A stretch of DNA of 11,934 bases, from assembly GCA_036259835.1 (NCBI GenBank), contig DATABA010000119.1, forward strand, positions 1 through 11,934, given 5' to 3'. The stretch comes from JALYGK01 sp036259835 (lineage in GTDB: Bacteria > Actinomycetota > UBA4738). This document shows positions 7,106 to 11,934 of this stretch, piece by piece (the stretch's first letter is position 1; each line of letters starts with the position of its first letter). Position numbers and translations under genes: made by a program. Under the pieces are notes generated by a model, which did no database searches, was not told where the DNA came from, and saw only the letters and a list, made by a program, of their open reading frames with translations.

Positions 7106-7807
7106 CTACCGCGCCTTCCAGCGCCCGTTGATAGTGCTCAGAACGAGGATCCGAATATCTCGGTTAGCGAGACGGGTCGTCTTCGCGTGGCAGGATTGCT
7201 GTCCTTGCTCGAGTTCGTAGCCGATCTTGGCGCTGTCCTCGTCATCGCACCGAGGAACACGAACCGGCTCGGACTGAGGGTTGGGGAAGTGATAAACACG
7301 GATCCTCGAGAGCCTCTTTCCGGCTGGCACCGTCGACTTGTCAAAGGTGAATCGAAACAACATGGGTTTCTTGCGCGTGGTCGTTTGCGTCGTCGTGATG
7401 TCGACCGACAAGCACGTATAGCGGCCGGCGCTCGGATCGCAACCGGGCGCGGGGACTTGGGCGATCGCAACGTCACCTCCCACGAACTCTTCGGTCTCCA
7501 GAATGTCGACGGTCCCAGGGAATCCCGGCGGGATCGTCACCTTGGTCCAGTGAGGGTTGTCCTCCGTCGCGGGGGGATCCGTCTGAACCGATCCGCCCTC
7601 GGCATCCACGACGCCGCAAGCGTGATCTGGCGTGCTGGTTGTCGCGGCGCTCGCGGGACCCGAGAACGTGGGCGGCGTTGTAGGGGTGTCGCAGGGCGTT
7701 ACATCGGCCGCGGACAACGAAACGTGTACCAGGAGGCCTGCCAATAGGGTGGTAGAAAGCACGAGCGTCAACTTCACGGACAGCAGGCGCCGGGCAATGA
7801 TGGCCAT
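7106..7807 (-). CDS. Secreted six-cysteine protein of unknown function
   Basis: ATG at 7807 is chosen because AGGAGGG precedes it at good spacing; an open frame extends 24 codons further without support. The 233-residue product has a classic signal peptide: basic n-region (Arg6, Arg7, Lys12), hydrophobic core about 13-31, and a small-residue cleavage site near SAA|D (32-34). The mature part begins with a Thr/Pro/Ser-rich linker and has six Cys, enough for three disulfides. Its C-terminal stretch QQSCHAKTTRLANRDIRILV, ending in NGRWK, resembles a beta-rich motif (C-x-x-R/T...DGDV..TVL) that I recall from secreted actinobacterial proteins; this is recognition from memory, not a search. It is not lipidated, as there is no lipobox Cys at the cleavage site. 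Its stop lies 30 bases before the cyclase gene, suggesting one transcript. Function unknown. Confidence 0.75.
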   Translation of the reverse strand: MAIIARRLLSVKLTLVLSTTLLAGLLVHVSLSAADVTPCDTPTTPPTFSGPASAATTSTPDHACGVVDAEGGSVQTDPPATEDNPHWTKVTIPPGFPGTVDILETEEFVGGDVAIAQVPAPGCDPSAGRYTCLSVDITTTQTTTRKKPMLFRFTFDKSTVPAGKRLSRIRVYHFPNPQSEPVRVPRCDDEDSAKIGYELEQGQQSCHAKTTRLANRDIRILVLSTINGRWKAR

Positions 7808-7930
7808 GGACAGTTCCCTCCTGGATCGCGTGGGGTTGCGCCGTAGCTTAGTGGCTGGGCTGAACGGCGAAGAGACCAATTCCGTACCGGTTAAAACGAA
7901 CTAGTTAGTCATGGCCCCGACTGTCCCTCG

Positions 7931-8284
7931 TCACACACTGGCCAGCCGGCGCAGCCCGGCGACGTTCGTGAGGACGTAGCGTTTCCCGTCTCGCTTCACC
8001 AGCCGCCGGCGCTGGAAGTCGGAGAGGATCCGGGTGACGTTCTCCCGGCTCCCGCCGACCAGGCTCGCCAGATCAGAGTGCGTCACCGCCGCTGGGAGCA
8101 CCGTGCCGTCCGGAGGCAGCTCGGTCAGGCTCGGGCTCACCAGCTGAAGGAGGCGTTTGGCCACCCGCCCTTTGAGGTCGAGATACAGCAGGTCCTCGAC
8201 GAAGGATTCGTGGGCGTGGATCTGCTGGGCCAGGCCCCGAAGCAACGCCCGGGTCGCGTCGAAGTGGTCTGCCAGGAACTTCAT
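7931..8284 (-). CDS. Crp/Fnr regulator, C-terminal half (dimer helix and HTH DNA-binding domain)
   Basis: This 117-residue frame starts inside the dimerisation helix of a Crp-type factor (MKFLADHFDATRALL, then VEDLLYLDLKGRVAKRLL) and ends with a Crp winged helix-turn-helix. The HTH is VTHSDLASLVGG-SRENVTRILSDF (67-90). Recognition-helix residues Arg80, Glu81 and Arg85 match E. coli CRP Arg180, Glu181 and Arg185, which read GTGA half-sites. It overlaps the preceding cNMP-binding half by ATGA. A GGGAG lies seven to eight bases before the ATG, so reinitiation is possible. Adding one T in the junction (CATTC to CATTTC) would give a normal single-chain Crp reading ...RETHF-MKFLADH..., so a one-base deletion or a sequencing error is the simplest explanation. 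Either way the locus derives from one full Crp/Fnr gene of about 240 residues. Confidence 0.85.
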   Translation of the reverse strand: MKFLADHFDATRALLRGLAQQIHAHESFVEDLLYLDLKGRVAKRLLQLVSPSLTELPPDGTVLPAAVTHSDLASLVGGSRENVTRILSDFQRRRLVKRDGKRYVLTNVAGLRRLASV

Positions 8285-8655
8285 GAATGCGTCTCCCGGA
8301 CCACCCAGACCGATGTGTCCTCCAGTGCCATCGCAGTCGACGTTCGCTCCAGGTCCCCGAGCACCCCGAGCTCGCCGAAGAACTGCGGATGGTCGAGAGT
8401 GGTCAAAAGTTGTCGGTGGCCGGTGACCGAAAGCGAGCTGATCTCGATTCGGCCCTTACAGAGGAACAGCACCGAATCGGCGTCGTCCCCCTGAAAGAAG
8501 AGGTACGTCCCGCGTCGATACTCGCGGATCCTCCCGAGTGAGCCCAGGTGGCCCACGGCCCTCGCCGGGACGCCTTCCAGAAGCGGCGTCGCCGCCATCG
8601 CCTCTTCGAGCTCCTTGGTCGAGAGCGAGGCAAAACGCGTAGACCGTACCGCCAT
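8281..8655 (-). CDS. Crp/Fnr regulator, N-terminal half (cNMP-binding domain)
   Basis: This 124-residue frame is the beta-roll of a Crp-type regulator. YRRGTYLFFQGDDADSVLFL (46-65) is followed by the phosphate-binding cassette FFGELGVLGDLERTS (92-106) with Glu95 and Arg104 at the spacing that contacts cyclic nucleotide ribose and phosphate. Cyclic nucleotide binding is therefore plausible, but cAMP versus cGMP cannot be decided. The frame ends ...VWVVRETHS at the entrance to the dimer helix, where the next frame takes over. ATG at 8655 is preferred over TTG at 8712, since the residues between do not resemble the family and would begin inside the terminator region. No Shine-Dalgarno is seen, but TACGCT (8670-8665) lies ten bases upstream, so a very short or absent leader is possible. 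A terminator separates it from the basic-protein gene upstream. Confidence 0.85.
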   Translation of the reverse strand: MAVRSTRFASLSTKELEEAMAATPLLEGVPARAVGHLGSLGRIREYRRGTYLFFQGDDADSVLFLCKGRIEISSLSVTGHRQLLTTLDHPQFFGELGVLGDLERTSTAMALEDTSVWVVRETHS

Positions 8656-8716
8656 GGTCGTCGGAGCGTAACCAATCGAGCTTGCGAGTGAGCGTAGAGG
8701 ATCGGTAGACAAACGA

Positions 8717-8742
8717 AACGGGCCCGGAAATCCGGGCCCGTT
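8717..8742 (-). terminator. Rho-independent terminator of the Lys/Arg-repeat gene
   Basis: AACGGGCCCGGA at 8717-8728 and TCCGGGCCCGTT at 8731-8742 form an 11-base-pair, very GC-rich stem with a four-base loop. On the minus strand it is followed by TCGTTTGTC, a short T-rich run, and it begins 16 bases after the stop of the gene at 8759-8971. It also insulates the split Crp gene downstream. Confidence 0.85.
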
Positions 8743-8758
8743 CGAGATCAGGTCGCTC

Positions 8759-8971
8759 CTACATGGCAGCCTTCGAGCTCCTGCTCTGCTTCGCCACCCT
8801 GCTCTGCTTCGCCACCCTGCTCTGCTTCGACGTGCGCGCGGTCATGGCCGCCCTGGCCAACTTCGCGGTCTTTGCGGTCTTTGAAATGCGCGTCGCCGCA
8901 GCCGCCTTGCCCCCGCCGTGCGCGGCCCTGGCTGCGTCGGCCGCCAGCGGTCTGATTCGCTTCTCCGCCAT
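8759..8971 (-). CDS. Small very basic protein with Lys/Arg at every third residue, 70 residues
   Basis: ATG at 8971 sits five bases after GAAAGGGGGTGA, a strong Shine-Dalgarno. GTG at 8980, three codons earlier, falls inside that element and is unlikely. From Arg28 to Lys67 a basic residue occupies every third position (28, 31, 34, 37, 40, 46, 49, 52, 55, 58, 61, 64, 67); only position 43, a Met, breaks the series. The residues between are Ala, Thr, Ser, Gln, Val, Ile and Leu, and the only acidic residues are Glu3 and Asp11. The C-terminal half contains the repeat VAKQSR. There is no hydrophobic segment or signal peptide, so it is probably cytosolic and binds a polyanion such as DNA, RNA or polyphosphate. 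That role is inference; no family is recognised. It has its own promoter with three Crp-like operators and its own terminator. Confidence 0.8.
   Translation of the reverse strand: MAEKRIRPLAADAARAAHGGGKAAAATRISKTAKTAKLARAAMTARTSKQSRVAKQSRVAKQSRSSKAAM
8781..8829. repeat. 18-bp tandem repeat, about 2.7 copies, inside the basic-protein gene
   Basis: The plus-strand unit CTGCTCTGCTTCGCCACC occurs identically at 8781-8798 and 8799-8816 and continues for 13 bases to 8829. It encodes VAKQSR on the minus strand. The length is a multiple of three, so copy-number change would keep the frame and extend the Lys/Arg periodicity. Confidence 0.9.
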
Positions 8972-9012
8972 CTTGGTCACCCCCTTTCACCTCGCAACGT
9001 TGAACGGCTCAG

Positions 9013-9018
9013 ACGGTA
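9013..9018 (-). promoter_or_regulatory. -10 box of the basic-protein gene
   Basis: TACCGT (9018 to 9013) fits TANNNT. RNA would start at about 9006, giving a leader of roughly 35 bases that holds the Shine-Dalgarno. No -35 hexamer is recognisable at 17 bases (CAGGAA), as expected for an activator-dependent promoter; a Crp-like palindrome is centred near -41.5 instead. Confidence 0.55.
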
Positions 9019-9040
9019 ATTGGTCGAGAGACCTGTTCCT

Positions 9041-9054
9041 GTGCCCGTCGTCAC
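9041..9054. promoter_or_regulatory. Crp-like operator 1 (promoter-proximal)
   Basis: GTGCCCGTCGTCAC fits GTG-N6-GNCAC, the Streptomyces Crp consensus, and extends to TGTGC-N6-TCACC. It is the weakest of the three, with imperfect arms (GTGAC against GGCAC). Its centre, 9047.5, lies about -41.5 from the RNA start predicted from the -10 box, the classical class II activation position. Confidence 0.5.
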
Positions 9055-9063
9055 CCAGCCAAT

Positions 9064-9077
9064 GTGACCTTGGTCAC
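9064..9077. promoter_or_regulatory. Crp-like operator 2
   Basis: GTGACCTTGGTCAC is a perfect dyad of GTGACC and GGTCAC arms around a two-base centre. It extends on the left to TGTGA-N6-TCAC, nine of ten positions of the E. coli CRP consensus. Its centre is 23 bases upstream of operator 1. Confidence 0.65.
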
Positions 9078-9087
9078 TTCGAGGCCT

Positions 9088-9101
9088 GTGACGCTCGTCA
9101 C
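9088..9101. promoter_or_regulatory. Crp-like operator 3 (distal)
   Basis: GTGACGCTCGTCAC is a perfect dyad of GTGACG and CGTCAC arms around a two-base centre and also extends to TGTGA-N6-TCAC. Its centre is 24 bases upstream of operator 2. It lies 17 bases beyond the stop codon of the zinc-finger gene. Confidence 0.65.
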
Positions 9102-9117
9102 GTTCGTTGGGAGCTTT

Positions 9118-9330
9118 TCACCGCAATTCGGGAAGCTCGAGCGGGTCGGGCCTCGGCGTACAGATTCCGCAGTAGAGCGCGTCCTCGACCACCAAAACCT
9201 TGGGCACGTCATCGTCCGACCTGAAGACCTCGAGAATGTACGGGTGAGTGTCAGCGTGGTCCTCACACAGTCCACGGCCACAGAATCGACACGTCCCGAG
9301 AGCCGTCTTCCGGCAGTGCCAGCAATCCAT
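9118..9330 (-). CDS. Small zinc-finger protein, 70 residues (B-box/DUF2180-like Cys-His pattern)
   Basis: ATG at 9330 follows GGAGG at about eight bases. The protein has a dense set of metal ligands: Cys3-x2-Cys6, Cys14-x2-Cys17, Cys22-x2-His25 with His29, and a distal Cys54-x2-Cys57. The pattern resembles B-box-type or DUF2180 small zinc proteins and could hold two zinc ions in cross-brace form; this is pattern recognition, not a search. The C-terminus is acidic and Pro-rich (PRPDPLELPEL). It begins 22 bases after the stop of the M50 protease gene, so it is in that operon and may be an adaptor for it. No DNA-binding helix is evident, so a protein-interaction role is more likely than transcriptional control. 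Confidence 0.78.
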   Translation of the reverse strand: MDCWHCRKTALGTCRFCGRGLCEDHADTHPYILEVFRSDDDVPKVLVVEDALYCGICTPRPDPLELPELR

Positions 9331-9352
9331 CGTCAGTCCTCCGGGTCGGAGC

Positions 9353-11527
9353 CTAGTGCGCCGCGGTCCGGTCGAGCGCTCGAGTGGGGTTCAACGTTCC
9401 CCGCTTGAACGAATCCCGGACGAGCCGGTCGAATCCCTCGCGGTCGAGCTTGAACACCCGCATGGGAGTCTTCGCCACCACCGTGGCTGTTCGAGGGACC
9501 GAAAGCAGCAGCGCGATCTCGCCGAAGAATGCCCCTGGGCCGAGCGTCGTTTTCAGGTCCCCGTCCTCGAACACATCGGCCTGACCCGAGCCGATGGCGT
9601 AGAACGAGTCGCCGATCTCCCCCTGCTCGATGAGGTATTCGCCCGGCTTCACCTTCACCCATTCGCCGTGCTCGAGCAGTTCGCCGAGCTCATCGGGCTC
9701 GAGGTGTGAGAAGCACTTCATCTCCTTGAGCTCTTGAAACGCCTGCACCGTCGGGGCGAAGTCGGGGAGTCGCGCCGTATCGACCAGGAGGCGATCGAAC
9801 GTGCTCTTGTCGATCTCGAAGACCTCGGAGTCCCCGACCGCACGGACGGTGGCGCTTCGCCGGGAACCTTGTTTGAGACCAAGCTCACCGAACGCCTCAC
9901 CGCGGTCAAGGACTCGGATCGTCCGCTCCACGCCGGTTTCGGGATTCTCCTCAACGACCTCGAGCCGACCACGGCGAACGACGAAGAACGCGCTTGCGCG
10001 ATCGCCCTGGCGAACAATCGACTGACCCGGGGCGAAGGCCCGGAGACGGACCCGCCCGGCCAGATCGTTCAGGACCTCCACGGGTAGATCGTCAAAGAGG
10101 GGCAGTGCGTCAATGAGCTGAGCGGCCTCCACACGCCACGACTGTTCCAACCGAAACTTCAGGCGTCGAACCAGGAGCGCGCCGAGACGGACCACCGCCC
10201 GAGCCAGATTGATGGCGCCTCGGATCAGCGGCGAGGCGAGAAACGCAACCAGCACGATCAGAAACGCGCGGGTAAAGACCCCGCCGAGCCACAGCCTCCG
10301 GGCGAGGTCGGCGAAGACCGTTCGCCAGTAGAACGTTCCGCTTATGAGGAACGAACCTGTGAACAGCACACCGAGCCCCCCATAGAGGGCCAGACCGATC
10401 TCCGCCTTCGAGAATCGCTCGCGGTTCCGAAGCTTGTGCCAGAAATCATGTCGAATGAATGCGAGGGAGCGCGGTCGTAGGTCGGGAACCTGAATGGCAT
10501 CCGACAGTAGGAAGTAGCCGTCGAGTTCCAGCATCGGCAGCAGGTTCATGAACACCATGAAGTAATTGATCACCGCCGCCTTGTACAGCGTCGGTGAGAA
10601 GATCCATTCCGGGAAAGCCCATGCAACCAGCGAGCACACTCCACCCACGATCAGCTGCGTGTAGGGGCCGGCAAACGACATCAGCATGGACTGCCGTCGG
10701 TCGATCATGAGTGACTCCGAGGACTCGATGAAGAACGCCGGCGACAGGAAGTAGATCTCGAAGCCCGCGCTCTTCACCTTTCGCTTGTTTCGGATCAGCA
10801 CCAAGGCGTGACCCAGCTCGTGAAGGAAAACCGAGAAGTAGTCGAGGAAGAGCAAGATCACGAAGCCGATGGCCAGGGATTCACCGGCGAGACCGAACCG
10901 CTGCGATCGGACGATCGAGAAGAAGCCGGCCAAACCTGCCAGCACCAATGCCAGCGAGACGATCAGAAAGGGACGAGTGAAGACGTGCTTTAGTCCGCCG
11001 TCGTAGAGGGTCCTAACGAATCGATCGGCTCGCGTCCACTCCACGCGACGACTCCGGGCGAACTGCAGGACCTTCGTGGCGGCTGTACTGGTTGGCTTCA
11101 TCGCGCGTCGAACTGCCGCATTGACGTCGACGTACCGGTCTTCGAAGAAGTCCTCCTCGCGAAGCGTTTCCACCATGTCGACGACACTGGAGAGCTCCAG
11201 ATCACCGGTCTCCTTGAACCTGTCGATCACGATCTCCTTCACCGTTCGGGTGCCGTCCATCAGCTTGACGAGCTCTGCGTCCTCGGGCCCGAACCGGTAG
11301 TGGACGAGGTGACGTGGGTTGGCGAACATCACGTAGTCGTTGCCCCACTTCAGCTTGAATTCCCTAATCTCAATGTCGGCCGCGAGCTTTGGGCGGTATT
11401 CGGCGACGTCGAACTTCTGGCTAACGGCGTCCCAGACATCGAGCCGGCCGTCTCCCGCCACCCGGGTGGCGTCCGCTCGCTTGGTCAGCCTCTCCCATAG
11501 CGCGGTGCCGTTCTTCGTCGCACTCAT
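9353..11527 (-). CDS. PqqD-like / M50 intramembrane metalloprotease / tandem cNMP-binding protein, 724 residues
   Basis: A polytopic membrane protein with three parts. The N-terminal cytosolic part, about 73-130, resembles the PqqD-like fold found in front of peptide zinc metalloproteases (VKLMDGTRTVKEIV). The M50 core spans about 185-440 with hydrophobic segments near 186-204, 216-235, 284-305, 313-332, 376-398 and 418-436. Zinc ligands are His236-Glu237-x2-His240 (HELGH) and Asp336 in LELDGYF. Two cyclic nucleotide-binding domains follow, about 475-585 and 600-705. Each keeps an intact cassette: FGELGLKQGSRRSA with Glu548 and Arg557, and FGEIALLLSVPRTA with Glu670 and Arg679. The likely role is site-2-type proteolysis within the membrane gated by a cyclic nucleotide, but substrate and ligand are unknown. 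Its ATG overlaps the stop of the upstream membrane-protein gene (ATGA), implying matched synthesis. Confidence 0.9.
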   Translation of the reverse strand: MSATKNGTALWERLTKRADATRVAGDGRLDVWDAVSQKFDVAEYRPKLAADIEIREFKLKWGNDYVMFANPRHLVHYRFGPEDAELVKLMDGTRTVKEIVIDRFKETGDLELSSVVDMVETLREEDFFEDRYVDVNAAVRRAMKPTSTAATKVLQFARSRRVEWTRADRFVRTLYDGGLKHVFTRPFLIVSLALVLAGLAGFFSIVRSQRFGLAGESLAIGFVILLFLDYFSVFLHELGHALVLIRNKRKVKSAGFEIYFLSPAFFIESSESLMIDRRQSMLMSFAGPYTQLIVGGVCSLVAWAFPEWIFSPTLYKAAVINYFMVFMNLLPMLELDGYFLLSDAIQVPDLRPRSLAFIRHDFWHKLRNRERFSKAEIGLALYGGLGVLFTGSFLISGTFYWRTVFADLARRLWLGGVFTRAFLIVLVAFLASPLIRGAINLARAVVRLGALLVRRLKFRLEQSWRVEAAQLIDALPLFDDLPVEVLNDLAGRVRLRAFAPGQSIVRQGDRASAFFVVRRGRLEVVEENPETGVERTIRVLDRGEAFGELGLKQGSRRSATVRAVGDSEVFEIDKSTFDRLLVDTARLPDFAPTVQAFQELKEMKCFSHLEPDELGELLEHGEWVKVKPGEYLIEQGEIGDSFYAIGSGQADVFEDGDLKTTLGPGAFFGEIALLLSVPRTATVVAKTPMRVFKLDREGFDRLVRDSFKRGTLNPTRALDRTAAH

Positions 11528-11934
11528 GGCCGGGCCGAAGGCTGTTCTTCCTTCAGGCGTCGCTGAATCGCCCCGTACACCGAGACCCTGGGCGCCGTCG
11601 CCCGCCGGGTCGCAAACAGGTTCCCCACGAACGCCCCCGCGAACAGCGCCAACAGAACCGCCAGCGCCACGGTTCCCCAGCCGAATCCCACGCCGGCTTC
11701 CTCGATGTTCAGGTGTCGCACCACCTCACCCGACAGTCCCGAGTCATTGAGAGCGGTGAACCGAAAGTTTGCTCCCGGCGGGACGTTCGCACGGACGCGA
11801 GCGGGAACGGTCAGGGTCAGCGTTCGCCCACTCGCCTCGGTCCTGACATCCAACCCGTTGTACTGAAAGAAGGAGCCGGACAGCGTCCCGGGGGCACCGA
11901 CCTCGAGCAGCGACCCCCCTCGGATCCCGATACT
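11524..11934 (-). CDS. Type I membrane protein with beta-rich extracytoplasmic domain (partial, N-terminus beyond window)
   Basis: The frame is open to the window edge, showing the last 136 residues. A Ser/Thr/Val-rich, probably beta-stranded stretch (including RTLTLTVPARVRANVPPG and FRFTALNDSG) comes first. One hydrophobic segment follows, WGTVALAVLLALFAGAFVGNL, and then a basic cytosolic tail of about 33 residues (ATRRATAPRVS... to EEQPSARP). Positive charges after the segment support an outside-N, inside-C orientation. The family is not recognised. TGA overlaps the ATG of the M50 protease by four bases, so the two are translationally coupled. A single-pass protein made together with a site-2-type protease is a natural candidate for its substrate or partner, but this is inference. 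The first internal start, TTG at 11853, would cut the beta-rich part, and the frame continues upstream of it. Confidence 0.75.
   Translation of the reverse strand, partial: SIGIRGGSLLEVGAPGTLSGSFFQYNGLDVRTEASGRTLTLTVPARVRANVPPGANFRFTALNDSGLSGEVVRHLNIEEAGVGFGWGTVALAVLLALFAGAFVGNLFATRRATAPRVSVYGAIQRRLKEEQPSARP

Noticed and set aside
7893..7910. Short palindrome AACTAGTT upstream of the secreted-protein gene
   Set aside because: Eight bases only, with no repeat or flanking context to suggest an operator.
8748..8990. Alternative minus-strand frame (80 residues, Gly/Glu/Gln-rich) overlapping the basic-protein gene
   Set aside because: Its start lies upstream of the strong Shine-Dalgarno, which serves the other frame, and its composition is a frame-shifted image of the tandem repeat.
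8763..9224. Plus-strand open frame of 153 residues with hydrophobic LLCFATLLCF repeats
   Set aside because: It is antisense to the basic-protein gene. The hydrophobic repeats are the complement of AAG/CAG/AGG-rich codons, there is no ribosome site before its start, and it would run across the terminator-proximal region, the promoter and the operators.

Overview
The window is GC-rich and bacterial, most likely from an uncultured member of the Actinomycetota. This is inferred from GC-rich codon use, an apparent leaderless promoter (TANNNT box directly before ATG), an RsiG-like protein fragment, a zinc-ribbon/nucleotidyl cyclase/AAA/TPR regulator, and operator-like sequences of the GTG-N6-GNCAC type known for Streptomyces Crp. 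No mobile element, RNA gene, CRISPR array or replication origin was seen. Every gene except one acetyltransferase is on the minus strand.

Layout by coordinate. (1) 1-409: a partial RsiG-like (c-di-GMP-linked anti-sigma) protein cut by the window edge. (2) 587-748: a 53-residue single-pass membrane protein, followed by a GC-rich hairpin at 531-557. (3) 868-3188: two long-chain-type acyl-CoA dehydrogenases overlapping by one base and read from a probably leaderless promoter. (4) 3277-3837 (+): a RimJ/RimL-type GNAT acetyltransferase, divergent from the dehydrogenases. (5) 3848-7075: a 1075-residue zinc-ribbon/class III cyclase/AAA ATPase/TPR protein, 30 bases downstream of a secreted six-cysteine protein (7106-7807). 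(6) 7931-8655: a Crp/Fnr regulator split into cNMP-binding and HTH halves joined by an ATGA overlap. (7) 8717-9101: a compact unit with three evenly spaced Crp-like operators, a -10 box, a strong Shine-Dalgarno, a 70-residue protein with Lys/Arg at every third residue, and a terminator. (8) 9118-11934: an operon encoding a partial type I membrane protein, a PqqD-like/M50 intramembrane protease/double cNMP-binding protein, and a small zinc-finger protein.

The theme of the right half is cyclic nucleotides. A class III cyclase, a Crp-type factor, an M50 site-2-type protease with two intact phosphate-binding cassettes, and a promoter with three Crp-like palindromes lie within about 8 kb. The Crp recognition helix keeps the Arg-Glu-x-x-x-Arg that reads GTGA half-sites, which matches the palindromes. 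A working model is that cNMP acts both on transcription (Crp to the basic protein) and on membrane proteolysis (M50). This is inference from proximity and motifs; no experiment or database search was available. The left half (fatty-acid oxidation, RsiG-like protein) looks like ordinary actinobacterial chromosome.
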